NCBI GenBank assembly: GCA_030153045.1
Contig: JASLID010000055.1
Span: 1-38,430, forward strand
Direction of reading: 5' to 3'
Length of the DNA: 38,430 bases
From: Flavobacterium sp.
Lineage (GTDB): Bacteria > Bacteroidota > Bacteroidia > Flavobacteriales > Flavobacteriaceae
The position numbers and the translations under genes are program-made. Under the pieces are notes generated by a model, which saw only the letters and a program-made list of their open reading frames with translations, had not been told where the DNA came from and ran no database searches. The first letter of the stretch is position 1; every line of letters starts with the position of its first letter. Positions 22,386 to 30,872 of this stretch are shown one piece after another.

Positions 22386-23342
22386 ATGAAAGTAACGCAA
22401 CATCTCGAAAACGCTTTAGGAAAATCTCTTTTTTCTTTCGAAATATTACCTCCGCTAAAAGGTCAGAATATCCAATGTATATTTGATAATATTGCACCTT
22501 TAATGGAGTTCAAACCACCGTTTATCGATGTGACCTATCATCGTGAAGAATATGAATATAAAGAATTGCCAAGCGGTTTATTGGAAAAGAAAATCGTAAA
22601 AAAACGCCCGGGAACGGTTGGGATTTGTTCGGCAATTCAAAACAAATATCAGGTCGATGCCATTCCGCATATTTTGTGTGGTGGTTTTACTAAAGAGGAT
22701 ACTGAAAATTTCCTGATTGATATGGATTTTCTAGGAATTGATAACGTAGTAGCGCTGCGTGGCGATGCTGTAAAAAGCGAAATCTATTTTAAACCTGAAA
22801 AGGAAGGAAATGTGTATGCATCTGAATTGGTTTCACAAATTAGCGATCTAAATAACGGAATCTATCTCGATGCTGATTTGCAGAACACCAATAAAACCAA
22901 TTTCTGTATAGGAGTAGCTGGTTATCCCGAAAAACACATGGAAGCGCCAAGTTTGGACAGCGATATTCATTTTTTGAAAAAGAAAATAAAAAACGGAGCC
23001 GATTATATTATCACGCAAATGTTTTTCGACAATAAAAAATTCTTCGATTTTGTAGCCAAATGCCGTGCTGCAGGAATCACTGTGCCTATTATTCCAGGAT
23101 TGAAACCTATTGCGACGAAGAAACAGTTGAATTTAATTCCGCACCGATTCAGCATAGAATTACCTGATGATTTGATTATGGCTGTCGTTAAGGCAAAAGA
23201 TAATGATGCGGTAAAGCAAATAGGAATCGAGTGGTGTACACAGCAAAGTAAAGAATTGGTTGCAGCAGGAATTCCTGTATTGCATTATTATTCTATGGGA
23301 AAAGCGGATAATATTAAAGCGATTGCAAAAGAGGTTTTTTAG
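22386..23342 (+). CDS. metF: 5,10-methylenetetrahydrofolate reductase
   Basis: A flavin enzyme reducing methylene-tetrahydrofolate to methyl-tetrahydrofolate for MetH. The 318 residues form one TIM barrel. Visible markers are SFEILPPLKG (17-26, catalytic glutamate), the VDVTYH-like IDVTYHREE, the NVVALRGD flavin-binding segment, GADYIITQMFFD and PIIPGLKPI. It follows metH by 77 bases of repeat-rich DNA and is probably in the same transcript under the SAM-I element. It is convergent with the next gene, with only one base between the stop codons. Secure call. Confidence 0.96.
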   Translation: MKVTQHLENALGKSLFSFEILPPLKGQNIQCIFDNIAPLMEFKPPFIDVTYHREEYEYKELPSGLLEKKIVKKRPGTVGICSAIQNKYQVDAIPHILCGGFTKEDTENFLIDMDFLGIDNVVALRGDAVKSEIYFKPEKEGNVYASELVSQISDLNNGIYLDADLQNTNKTNFCIGVAGYPEKHMEAPSLDSDIHFLKKKIKNGADYIITQMFFDNKKFFDFVAKCRAAGITVPIIPGLKPIATKKQLNLIPHRFSIELPDDLIMAVVKAKDNDAVKQIGIEWCTQQSKELVAAGIPVLHYYSMGKADNIKAIAKEVF

Positions 23343-23343
23343 A

Positions 23344-23607
23344 TTAACAGTGTACGTTAGAAATTACATAAGCTAAAAACAAGAGAGGGCTTAAAAAAAT
23401 AGATAAAGCAATAAAAGATGTTAAAAGGTAGTGCTTTGGTTTATGAATAAAAAGTATAATTATAGCCGAGACATTAATTAACAGGACGGCCAGTGTCATA
23501 AAAACAAGTAATGGACTGTCTATTAAATTCAATAAGGCTGAAAGAATAAACGCTAAAACTTCAATAATTAAAACAGTAATTACATTTTTATTTAAATTCT
23601 CTTTCAT
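23344..23607 (-). CDS. Small membrane protein next to gldA
   Basis: An 87-residue protein with three predicted membrane helices (VITVLIIEVLAFILSALL, LLVFMTLAVLLINVSAIIIL and LLTSFIALSIFLSPLLFLAY). It has no signal for export beyond these and no recognised family. It starts seven bases after gldA on the same strand, so it is probably cotranscribed. It is not GldF or GldG, the large transmembrane partners of GldA, which are not in this window. Confidence 0.72.
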   Translation of the reverse strand: MKENLNKNVITVLIIEVLAFILSALLNLIDSPLLVFMTLAVLLINVSAIIILFIHKPKHYLLTSFIALSIFLSPLLFLAYVISNVHC

Positions 23608-23614
23608 TATAAAA

Positions 23615-24511
23615 TTACTTTGTCTTCTCTCTAAAAATCGCTTCTAAGTTTTTATTCTTCAAATTCAACTGTAAAGTTTTCAAACTATTATGGTGAGCGA
23701 AATCAAAAACCGCCGGACGCATGTCGTCTTCGGTTGTAAATGTCAATTCCCAAATATTATTATTGGTGTTAACGAACGATTTAATGTTTGGTAATTGACT
23801 GAATAATGCTGAAGAAATGGGTTTATCAAACTCTACTTCGATGGTCTGCTCAGTTATCTCGTTCATTAAGCTTTCCATATTCTTATCCGTCACGATTTTT
23901 CCGTGATTGATAATGATGACACGATCACAAATAGCTTCTACTTCCTGCATGATGTGTGTCGATAAGAAAACAGTTTTGTCTTTACCGATATTTTTAATCA
24001 ATTCACGAATTTCCACCAATTGGTTTGGGTCTAATCCCGTAGTAGGTTCGTCCAAAATCAATACATCAGGATTGTGCAGCAGCGCTGTGGCTAATCCCAC
24101 ACGCTGACGGTATCCTTTCGATAGTTGTCCTATTTTTTTATGGCTTTCAGGTGTTAGACCAGTCAAAATAATTACTTCTTCAATACGTGCCTTTCCTACT
24201 TTATATACATCGGCATTAAAAGCCAAATATTCTCTCACATACAAATCCAAGTACAACGGGTTGTGCTCTGGCAAATATCCTACAGATTGCTGAACTGCCT
24301 TTTGATCTGAATTTACATCATGTCCGTTTACATTCGCCTGACCTTCATCAGCATTAATATACGTCGTCAAAATTTTCATCAACGTCGATTTTCCCGCTCC
24401 ATTCGGGCCTAGAAAACCTACAATCTCTCCTTTTTTTACTGAGAAAGAAACACTATCTAACGCTTTTTGCGCTCCGTAATTTTTAGAAATATTTTGAACT
24501 TCAATTGACAT
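23615..24511 (-). CDS. gldA: Gliding-motility ABC transporter ATPase GldA
   Basis: A 298-residue ABC ATPase closely resembling GldA, which with GldF and GldG is needed for gliding motility and type IX-associated functions in flavobacteria. Walker A is GPNGAGKST (35-43), signature LSKGYRQRVG (135-144), Walker B VLILDEP (155-161), and H-loop STHIMQEVE. A C-terminal domain of about 80 residues (IEVEFDKPISS onward) is typical of GldA-type proteins. The partners are absent from this window, which is common. Other Gld-like ABC-2 exporter ATPases cannot be fully excluded by eye. Confidence 0.88.
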   Translation of the reverse strand: MSIEVQNISKNYGAQKALDSVSFSVKKGEIVGFLGPNGAGKSTLMKILTTYINADEGQANVNGHDVNSDQKAVQQSVGYLPEHNPLYLDLYVREYLAFNADVYKVGKARIEEVIILTGLTPESHKKIGQLSKGYRQRVGLATALLHNPDVLILDEPTTGLDPNQLVEIRELIKNIGKDKTVFLSTHIMQEVEAICDRVIIINHGKIVTDKNMESLMNEITEQTIEVEFDKPISSALFSQLPNIKSFVNTNNNIWELTFTTEDDMRPAVFDFAHHNSLKTLQLNLKNKNLEAIFREKTK

Positions 24512-24527
24512 AATTCTCGATTTGTAG

Positions 24528-24535
24528 CAAAAGTA
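24528..24535 (-). promoter_or_regulatory. -7 element of the gldA transcript
   Basis: TACTTTTG on the minus strand, about 17 bases before the gldA start. The -33 region is AT-rich without a clear TTTG. Confidence 0.5.
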
Positions 24536-24633
24536 AACAGAAAATAAATTAATTAAATAATTTTTAGTAATTAATCACAGATAACCCTATTTTTACTCTA
24601 AATCTGAATCTATTTTTAATTCAAAATAACATT

Positions 24634-25557
24634 ATGAGAAAGAGTATTCTTGTTTTTTCATTGCTGGGACAATTGATTTTTGCCCAAGAAAAGACTAATA
24701 TTTCAAAAGAAGAAGTAAAACGTATTGAAACCGAATTGGCTTCTGATAAAATGCAAGGAAGAGAAATTTTTACACCTGGAATAGATTCAGCATCCGCTTT
24801 TATCGAAAAAGAATTCACAAAAATTGGACTTTCTCATTATCAGAAACTCAATAATTACAGACAGGAATTTGAAGTTAAGAGCAAATCTGCAAATAATGTT
24901 ATTGGTATTTTGCCAGGCAAGTCAAAACCAAATGAGTTTGTTATTTTTTCAGCTCATTACGATCATTTAGGAACAAAAGATTCTGGAGACGACAAAGTGT
25001 ACAATGGCGCCAATGACGATGCTTCGGGTGTTACCGCTGTTATTGCCTTGGCCCAATATTTTAAAGAACTCAATCAAAATGAACGAACTATAATTTTTGT
25101 CGCCTTTACAGGAGAAGAAGTAGGTGGTTTTGGTTCTAAATATTTTTCTCAGGGAATAAATCCAGATGATGTTGTCGCCATGTTTAATATCGAAATGATT
25201 GGAACAGAAAGCAAATGGGGTAAAAATTCAGCTTTTATTACTGGTTTTGAAAAATCAAACTTTGGTGAAATTTTACAGAAAAATTTAAAAGGGTCTAATT
25301 TCAGCTTTAATCCTGATCCATACCCTGATCAGCAACTTTTTTATCGCTCAGATAATGCAAGATTGGCTGCTTTAGGGGTTCCTGCCCATACAATTTCTAC
25401 TTCTAAAATGGATTCGGAAGAAAATTACCATCAGTTAAGTGATGAGGTTTCTACTCTCGATTTAGACAATATGGCCGAAATCATAAAAGCAATTGCAATT
25501 AGCTCGCAAACCATAATCAATGGTACTGACACTCCTTTAAGGGTGAAAAAAAGATAA
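24634..25557 (+). CDS. M28-family zinc metallopeptidase, exported
   Basis: A 307-residue protein with a signal peptide (about 1-18). The two-zinc active site of M28 aminopeptidases is visible: SAHYDHLG (H108), NGANDDASG (D128 region), FTGEEVGG (catalytic E161/E162), NIEMIG (E187, usually Asp or Glu here) and a late histidine in PAHTIST. It likely releases N-terminal amino acids in the periplasm or outside. It is monocistronic, followed by a long gap with the pheA leader. Substrate not determined. Confidence 0.9.
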   Translation: MRKSILVFSLLGQLIFAQEKTNISKEEVKRIETELASDKMQGREIFTPGIDSASAFIEKEFTKIGLSHYQKLNNYRQEFEVKSKSANNVIGILPGKSKPNEFVIFSAHYDHLGTKDSGDDKVYNGANDDASGVTAVIALAQYFKELNQNERTIIFVAFTGEEVGGFGSKYFSQGINPDDVVAMFNIEMIGTESKWGKNSAFITGFEKSNFGEILQKNLKGSNFSFNPDPYPDQQLFYRSDNARLAALGVPAHTISTSKMDSEENYHQLSDEVSTLDLDNMAEIIKAIAISSQTIINGTDTPLRVKKR

Positions 25558-25614
25558 TTTGTATTGTTTTTTAGAAAAAAATAGAAAAAAATTTTTTTAG
25601 ACCGTTTTTTTTAC

Positions 25615-25622
25615 TAGGTTTG
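25615..25622 (+). promoter_or_regulatory. -7 element of the pheA operon promoter
   Basis: TAGGTTTG matches TAnnTTTG. The -33 region is a T run without TTTG. The predicted transcript begins near 25629, 20 bases before the leader peptide. Confidence 0.65.
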
Positions 25623-25648
25623 CCTCTCAAATAACGCTTAAAAAAGCA

Positions 25649-25732
25649 ATGATTACAAATAACACATTTTTTAGCAACAATTCTTTTTATTTCTATTGGA
25701 AAATGGAGAGGGATTGTCGTATGGTTATTTGA
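25649..25732 (+). CDS. Aromatic amino acid leader peptide before pheA
   Basis: A 27-codon frame starting MITNNTFFSNNSFYFYWK, with four Phe, two Tyr and one Trp codon between positions 7 and 17. GGGATTGT (25710-25717), starting ten bases after the Trp codon, is a perfect complement of ACAATCCC (25763-25770), part of the left arm of the downstream terminator. Stalling at the aromatic codons would therefore favour antitermination. The arrangement parallels the Phe leader of enterobacteria, but is unrelated in sequence. The Phe-first codon content fits control of prephenate dehydratase. Regulatory behaviour is inferred. Confidence 0.88.
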   Translation: MITNNTFFSNNSFYFYWKMERDCRMVI

Positions 25733-25764
25733 TTAGAAAATTAAATTAATAATTATAAATATAC

Positions 25765-25795
25765 AATCCCGATGTCTTCATCGGGATTTTTTTTT
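25765..25795 (+). terminator. pheA attenuator terminator
   Basis: AATCCCGATG pairs with CATCGGGATT around a TCTT loop, 10 bp, followed by a run of nine Ts. It ends about seven bases before the chosen pheA ATG. Confidence 0.95.
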
Positions 25796-25801
25796 GCTCA
25801 T

Positions 25802-26629
25802 ATGGAAACAAAAATCGCAATACAGGGAATTAAAGGCTCTTTTCACCATCAGGTTGCCGAAGAATTTTTTAACGAATCAGCTTTACTTGACGAATGCATG
25901 TCGTTCGAAAACTTGGTTAAAAGCCTGAAAGACAACAAGACTCAAAAGGGAGTCATGGCTTTGGAAAACTCCATTGCTGGATCGATAATTCCAAATTATG
26001 CACTAATCGACAATAACGATCTGCATATTATCGGAGAATATTATTTGGACATTCACATGAATCTGATGGTCCTAAAAGGACAAAAAATCGAAGATATTCA
26101 TGAAGTGCATTCTCATCCCATTGCCTTATTGCAATGCGCGGTTTTCTTCAAGCAATACCCTCACATTAAATTGGTTGAAAGCGTCGATACAGCCGAAACT
26201 GCAAGAAGAATCAAAGATGGGAATATCTTGGGAATTGGAGCAGTAGCAAGCCCAATCGCAGCAAAAATGTATGATTTAGATATTATTGCAGCCGGCATTC
26301 ACACGGTAAAAAGCAACAAGACAAGATTTGTAATTGTCAAAACCCAAAACAAGGAAATTCCAAAGGAAGAGATCAATAAAGCATCAATAAAATTCGAATT
26401 GGATGATACTCCGGGAAGTTTAGCTACCGTGTTGAATGTGATGAACAACTGCAAGCTGAATTTGACTAAAATCCAATCGATGCCCATTATTGAAACGCCT
26501 TTTCAATATTCATTCTTCGTTGATGTGGTTTTTGTAAAATACAAACATTATGAAAAAGCAAAGAAAATATTAGAACTAATGACAACACACTTTAAAGTTT
26601 TAGGAGAATACAAAAACGGGAAATTATGA
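25802..26629 (+). CDS. pheA: Prephenate dehydratase
   Basis: Converts prephenate to phenylpyruvate for phenylalanine. The product is 275 residues from the ATG at 25802. A longer frame from 25772 would begin inside the attenuator hairpin and give a non-conserved extension, so I reject it. The dehydratase domain (about 1-180) has VMALENSIAGS and the catalytic TRF in NKTRFVIV. An ACT domain follows (about 190-270: FELDDTPGSLATVL, LTKIQSMPI), where Phe feedback normally acts. It overlaps the aminotransferase by four bases (ATGA). There is no fused chorismate mutase. Confidence 0.95.
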   Translation: METKIAIQGIKGSFHHQVAEEFFNESALLDECMSFENLVKSLKDNKTQKGVMALENSIAGSIIPNYALIDNNDLHIIGEYYLDIHMNLMVLKGQKIEDIHEVHSHPIALLQCAVFFKQYPHIKLVESVDTAETARRIKDGNILGIGAVASPIAAKMYDLDIIAAGIHTVKSNKTRFVIVKTQNKEIPKEEINKASIKFELDDTPGSLATVLNVMNNCKLNLTKIQSMPIIETPFQYSFFVDVVFVKYKHYEKAKKILELMTTHFKVLGEYKNGKL

Positions 26630-27795
26630 TAACACCAGCAAAACGATTGGAGCAAGTACAGGAATACTATTTTTCCCAAAAATTGCGCGAAGTAGGTAAA
26701 TTGATTTCTGAGGGAAAACCCATTATCAATATGGGTATTGGAAGTCCTGATTTGAAACCGGATTGTAAAGTTATTAAAGCCGTGCAAAATGCTATGGATG
26801 ATCCGAAAGCCCATCAATATCAAAGTTATCAGGGATTACCGGAACTGCGAAAAGGAATGGCGGATTTTTATGAGACTCATTTTGGAATTTCTTTAGACTG
26901 GAATTCAGAATTTCTTCCGTTAATGGGTTCTAAAGAAGGAATTATGCACATTTCAATGGCCTTTTTAAATGAAGGAGACGAAGTTCTGATTCCGAATCCA
27001 GGTTATCCGACCTATGTTTCTGTTACAAATCTGGTAGGAGCCAAACCTATTTTTTACGATTTGAAATCTGAAAATAATTGGGAACCAGATTTTGATGCTT
27101 TAGAAAAGCAGGATTTATCGAAAGTAAAAATAATGTGGGTGAACTATCCCAATATGCCAACAGGCGCTTCGGGAAGTTTAGAATTGTTTGAAAAACTGGT
27201 GGCTTTCGCCAAAAAGCATCAGATTTTATTAATCAATGACAATCCGTACAGCTTTGTTTTAAATGACAATCCAATTTCAATTTTGCAGGTAGAAGGAGCA
27301 AAAGAAATCGCTTTAGAACTGAACTCTTTGTCGAAAACGTTCAACATGTCGGGATGGCGCGTTGGAATGGTTGCAGGAAATTCAAAATTAATTGATGCTG
27401 TCCTTAAAGTGAAAAGCAATATGGATAGCGGGATGTTTTACGGCATTCAAAAAGGAGCAGTCGAAGCATTAAAACTGGGAAAACTTTGGTTTGAACAGCA
27501 AAACGAGATATACAAAACACGAAGAGATTTGGTTTTTGAATTGGCTGATAGTTTGGGTTGTACCTATGATGAAAATTCGGTTGGTATGTTTGTCTTTGCA
27601 AAATTACCAGAAGGCATATTCTCTGCAGAAGAATACGTAGACAAGTTGTTGTATGAAAACGATTTGTTTATCGCTCCGGGAACCATTTTTGGAAGTAACG
27701 GAGAAGGATACATTCGATTCTCATTGTGTATTGAAGAAGAAAAAATTAAAGAAGTTTTAGCAAGAATAGCCGTCGAATCGGCGATACATTTATAA
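26626..27795 (+). CDS. PLP-dependent aminotransferase (class I/II), likely aromatic
   Basis: A 389-residue fold-type I aminotransferase. Visible features are YQSYQGLPELRKGMADF, the NPGYPTYVS substrate segment, NYPNMPTGA, and the Schiff-base lysine in LNSLSKTFNMSGWRVG. It resembles the LL-diaminopimelate/aspartate aminotransferase group. Its position between pheA and the DAHP synthase gene suggests transamination of phenylpyruvate or prephenate to aromatic amino acids. Substrate specificity is inferred from context only. It follows pheA with a four-base overlap and precedes the next gene by 20 bases. Confidence 0.88.
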   Translation: MITPAKRLEQVQEYYFSQKLREVGKLISEGKPIINMGIGSPDLKPDCKVIKAVQNAMDDPKAHQYQSYQGLPELRKGMADFYETHFGISLDWNSEFLPLMGSKEGIMHISMAFLNEGDEVLIPNPGYPTYVSVTNLVGAKPIFYDLKSENNWEPDFDALEKQDLSKVKIMWVNYPNMPTGASGSLELFEKLVAFAKKHQILLINDNPYSFVLNDNPISILQVEGAKEIALELNSLSKTFNMSGWRVGMVAGNSKLIDAVLKVKSNMDSGMFYGIQKGAVEALKLGKLWFEQQNEIYKTRRDLVFELADSLGCTYDENSVGMFVFAKLPEGIFSAEEYVDKLLYENDLFIAPGTIFGSNGEGYIRFSLCIEEEKIKEVLARIAVESAIHL

Positions 27796-27815
27796 ATTTG
27801 TAACAAATTGAAACT

Positions 27816-28901
27816 ATGGAAAATAGTAAATCATTACGAACGTGGTTAGACGATTTTAACTTAACACATCCGTTAGTAATTGCTGGGCCTTGTAGCGCAG
27901 AAACAGAAGAGCAGGTATTGAAAATTGCACACGAATTAAAAAATTCCGATGTGAGTGTTTTTCGTGCAGGAATCTGGAAACCAAGAACACGCCCGGGCGG
28001 ATTTGAAGGAGTGGGGGAAATTGGACTGAAATGGCTTCAAAAAGCGAAAGCCGAAACAGGTCTGCTTATAGCAACTGAAGTAGCCACTGCTGCTCATGTA
28101 AAATTAGCTTTAGAGCACGATATCGATGTGCTTTGGGTTGGAGCACGAACAACTGTAAATCCATTTGCTGTTCAGGAAATAGCCGATGCTTTGCAAAATA
28201 CAGATAAAATTGTTTTGGTAAAAAACCCGGTAAACCCGGATTTGTCTTTGTGGTTGGGTGGCGTTGAACGTTTGTATAATGCCGGAATTAAAAAATTAGG
28301 CGTAATTCACCGTGGATTTTCTACATACGAAAAAACAAAATACAGAAACATGCCGGAATGGCAGATTGCGATCGAACTGCAAAGCCGTTTCCCTGATTTG
28401 CCATTAATTTGCGATCCGTCACACATTACAGGAAAAAGAGATATGATTTTAGAAGTTTCACAACAGGCATTAGATTTGAATTATGACGGATTAATTATCG
28501 AAACACATACTGATCCGGATAATGCGTGGAGCGATGCATCACAACAGGTTACTCCAGATGCTTTGAAACAGATTTTTATCGATTTGCGTATCAGAAAAGT
28601 AACTGACGAAGCAGATGATTACAATCAGAAAATGGGCGGATTGCGTGCACAGATTGACGAAATTGACAGCAAATTGATCGAAAGTTTAGGCAAGCGAATG
28701 AGAATTGCCGACAAAATCGGGGAGCTTAAAAAGGAGAAAAATGTAGCTGTCCTGCAAAATAAACGTTGGAATGAAATCCTTGGAAAAATGGTTTTAGAAG
28801 GCGAAGAGAAAGGATTAAGTGAGGAATTTATTCTTAAAATGTTCAAAGCAATTCACCAGGAAAGTATATCCCATCAGGAAAAAGTTATAAATCGCAAATA
28901 A
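27816..28901 (+). CDS. Bifunctional DAHP synthase/chorismate mutase
   Basis: A two-domain 361-residue enzyme. The N-terminal part (about 1-262) is a DAHP synthase of the KDO8P-synthase-like type: IAGPCSAETEEQ, WKPRTRPGGFEG, DVLWVGARTT, GVIHRGFSTYEK and CDPSHITGKRD. The C-terminal part (about 275-361) is an AroQ chorismate mutase: LRAQIDEIDSKLIESLGKRM. It commits carbon to the shikimate pathway and makes prephenate, the substrate of pheA upstream. Prephenate dehydrogenase (tyrA), often found in this kind of cluster, is not present here. Probably expressed with pheA under its leader. Confidence 0.94.
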   Translation: MENSKSLRTWLDDFNLTHPLVIAGPCSAETEEQVLKIAHELKNSDVSVFRAGIWKPRTRPGGFEGVGEIGLKWLQKAKAETGLLIATEVATAAHVKLALEHDIDVLWVGARTTVNPFAVQEIADALQNTDKIVLVKNPVNPDLSLWLGGVERLYNAGIKKLGVIHRGFSTYEKTKYRNMPEWQIAIELQSRFPDLPLICDPSHITGKRDMILEVSQQALDLNYDGLIIETHTDPDNAWSDASQQVTPDALKQIFIDLRIRKVTDEADDYNQKMGGLRAQIDEIDSKLIESLGKRMRIADKIGELKKEKNVAVLQNKRWNEILGKMVLEGEEKGLSEEFILKMFKAIHQESISHQEKVINRK

Positions 28902-28917
28902 GTTTTACCTTTGTGGC

Positions 28918-29901
28918 ATGACAGGAACCGTTTATAAATCTACAGGAAGTTGGTACACGATTAAAACCGAAAAAGGTGATTTTTTGGAATGTCGTATTAA
29001 AGGTAAATTCCGAATGAAGGGAATTAAAAGTACCAATCCAATAGCTGTGGGCGATATTGTTGATTATGAGCTGGAAGAAACAGCTGATGTTACGACAGGA
29101 GTGATTTCGAATATTCATGAAAGAAAGAATTATATCGTTCGAAAATCAGTCAATTTATCACATCAAATGCACATTATTGCATCCAATGTTGATTACGTTT
29201 TTTTGCTGATTACGATAAATAATCCGCCTACAACGACCAGCTTTATAGATCGGTTTTTGGTTACTGCTGAAGCCTACGGTATAGAAACTATTTTGGTTTT
29301 CAATAAGATTGATACTTACGATGATGCCATGCTTGACGAGCAATTGTATCTCCAATATATTTATGAGCAAATTGGTTATAAATGCATGAGAGTTTCTTCA
29401 ACAGAAGACAAAGGAGTAGATAAGCTAAAAGAAATGATGGTGGGCAAAGTGAGTATGTTTTCGGGTCATTCCGGTGTTGGAAAATCAACATTGGTCAATG
29501 CAATGGAACCAAGCCTGCATTTGAAAACCAAAACGATTTCCGAACAAAGCAAACAGGGACAACATACGACCACATTTGCTGAAATGTATGATTTGTCATT
29601 TGGCGCACATATTATTGACACGCCCGGAATTAAAGGTTTTGGAGTTGTTGATATGGAAAAAGAAGAAATCAGCGGGTACTTTCCGGAATTTTTCAAGTTG
29701 AAAGACAAATGCAAATTCAATAACTGCTTACACAAAGATGAGCCTAAATGTGCTGTGAAAGAAGCTTTGGAAAAAGACGAAATTTCCTGGTCGCGTTACA
29801 ATAGTTACCTGAAAATATTGGAAGGTGACGACGAATCGTACCGTACCGATATTTATAATGCAGATAGAATCGCCAGTGATGAAACGAGGAATAAGCAATA
29901 A
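28918..29901 (+). CDS. rsgA: Ribosome small subunit-dependent GTPase A
   Basis: A GTPase in late 30S maturation. The 327-residue protein shows the circularly permuted GTPase order: G4 NKID (129-132), then G1 GHSGVGKST (183-191), then G3 DTPG (234-237). It is preceded by an OB-fold (1-75) and followed by a zinc finger with C265, C270, H272 and C278. It follows the DAHP synthase gene by 16 bases, so it may be partly cotranscribed with the aromatic operon. Secure. Confidence 0.96.
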   Translation: MTGTVYKSTGSWYTIKTEKGDFLECRIKGKFRMKGIKSTNPIAVGDIVDYELEETADVTTGVISNIHERKNYIVRKSVNLSHQMHIIASNVDYVFLLITINNPPTTTSFIDRFLVTAEAYGIETILVFNKIDTYDDAMLDEQLYLQYIYEQIGYKCMRVSSTEDKGVDKLKEMMVGKVSMFSGHSGVGKSTLVNAMEPSLHLKTKTISEQSKQGQHTTTFAEMYDLSFGAHIIDTPGIKGFGVVDMEKEEISGYFPEFFKLKDKCKFNNCLHKDEPKCAVKEALEKDEISWSRYNSYLKILEGDDESYRTDIYNADRIASDETRNKQ

Positions 29902-29904
29902 GAG

Positions 29905-30357
29905 ATGAAAGCAGTTATTCAACGAGTTTCTCAAGCTTCCGTTACCATCAATGAAAATAAAGTTGCCGAAATCAGAAAAGGATTGTTGGTCTTAATTGGT
30001 ATTGAAGATGCTGATGCAACAGATGACATTCAATGGCTGACTTCTAAAATAGCCAACCTCCGAATTTTTGCTGATGAAAATGACGTGATGAATCTGTCAC
30101 TCAAAGAAGTGAATGGAGAAATGATTGTTGTGAGTCAGTTTACATTGCATGCATTGACCAAAAAAGGGAACAGGCCTTCATATATTAAAGCTTCAAAACC
30201 GGACATTGCCATTCCATTATATGAGAGTTTCGTAAGACAAATGGAACTGGAATTAGGAAAGAAAGTACAAACTGGCGAATTTGGAGCTGATATGAAAGTA
30301 TCGCTCATTAATGACGGACCTGTAACTATAATTATTGATAGTAAAAATAAAGAGTAA
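29905..30357 (+). CDS. dtd: D-aminoacyl-tRNA deacylase
   Basis: Hydrolyses D-amino acids (and glycine mischarged on tRNA-Ala) from tRNA. The 150-residue protein carries both family signatures, SQFTL (77-81) and the cross-subunit motif NDGPVT (136-141). It starts three bases after rsgA and ends overlapping the next small gene by one base. Secure. Confidence 0.96.
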   Translation: MKAVIQRVSQASVTINENKVAEIRKGLLVLIGIEDADATDDIQWLTSKIANLRIFADENDVMNLSLKEVNGEMIVVSQFTLHALTKKGNRPSYIKASKPDIAIPLYESFVRQMELELGKKVQTGEFGADMKVSLINDGPVTIIIDSKNKE

Positions 30358-30539
30358 TGAAATCTGATTTTGATTATAAAAAATTTCTGTTAGAATTTCT
30401 TTTCAACGGACTTATCGGAACTTCGCTATCGTATTTTTTTCAATTCCACGATTGGAGTAGGGCATTAGTGTTTGGAATCTCATTTGGATTATTGATATCT
30501 ATTTTCTACACCTTTATTTTACCAAGACTTAAAAAATAA
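30357..30539 (+). CDS. Small membrane protein of unknown function
   Basis: A 60-residue protein with two hydrophobic helices (FLFNGLIGTSLSYFF and ALVFGISFGLLISIFYTFIL) and a basic C-terminus (PRLKK). It overlaps the dtd stop codon by one base (TAATG) and is followed four bases later by the MazG-like gene, so it is translated as part of this unit. No named family recognised. Its small size and tight packing support it as real. Confidence 0.75.
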   Translation: MKSDFDYKKFLLEFLFNGLIGTSLSYFFQFHDWSRALVFGISFGLLISIFYTFILPRLKK

Positions 30540-30543
30540 TAAT

Positions 30544-30870
30544 ATGGACATAAAAAACGCACAACTCGACGTAGATAATTGGATTAAAAACCACGGTGTT
30601 CGTTACTTTAACGAATTGACTAATATGGCACAACTTACCGAAGAAGTAGGAGAAGTAGCTCGTATTATTGCCCGTCGCTACGGCGAACAGTCGGAAAAAG
30701 AAAGCGATAAAAACAAAGATCTTGGAGAAGAATTGGCCGATGTGGTTTTTGTGGTCTTATGTTTAGCCAATCAAACCGGAATCGATTTGCAAGCTGCTTT
30801 CGATAAAAAATTAGATTTAAAAACCAATCGTGATCACGACCGTCATCACAATAATGAAAAACTGAAATAG
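30544..30870 (+). CDS. MazG-like nucleotide pyrophosphohydrolase
   Basis: A 108-residue all-alpha NTP-PPase. The metal-binding glutamates are in EEVGE (33-37) and EELAD (62-66), as in single-domain MazG proteins. It likely hydrolyses non-canonical or excess (d)NTPs to monophosphates. It lies between the small membrane protein gene and aroA (three-base gap). The exact nucleotide is unknown. Confidence 0.9.
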   Translation: MDIKNAQLDVDNWIKNHGVRYFNELTNMAQLTEEVGEVARIIARRYGEQSEKESDKNKDLGEELADVVFVVLCLANQTGIDLQAAFDKKLDLKTNRDHDRHHNNEKLK

Positions 30871-30872
30871 CT

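Noticed and set aside
25772..25801. An extended pheA start giving ten extra N-terminal residues
   Set aside because: The ATG lies inside the right half of the attenuator hairpin and its codons cover the terminator T run. The ATG at 25802 begins the conserved protein.
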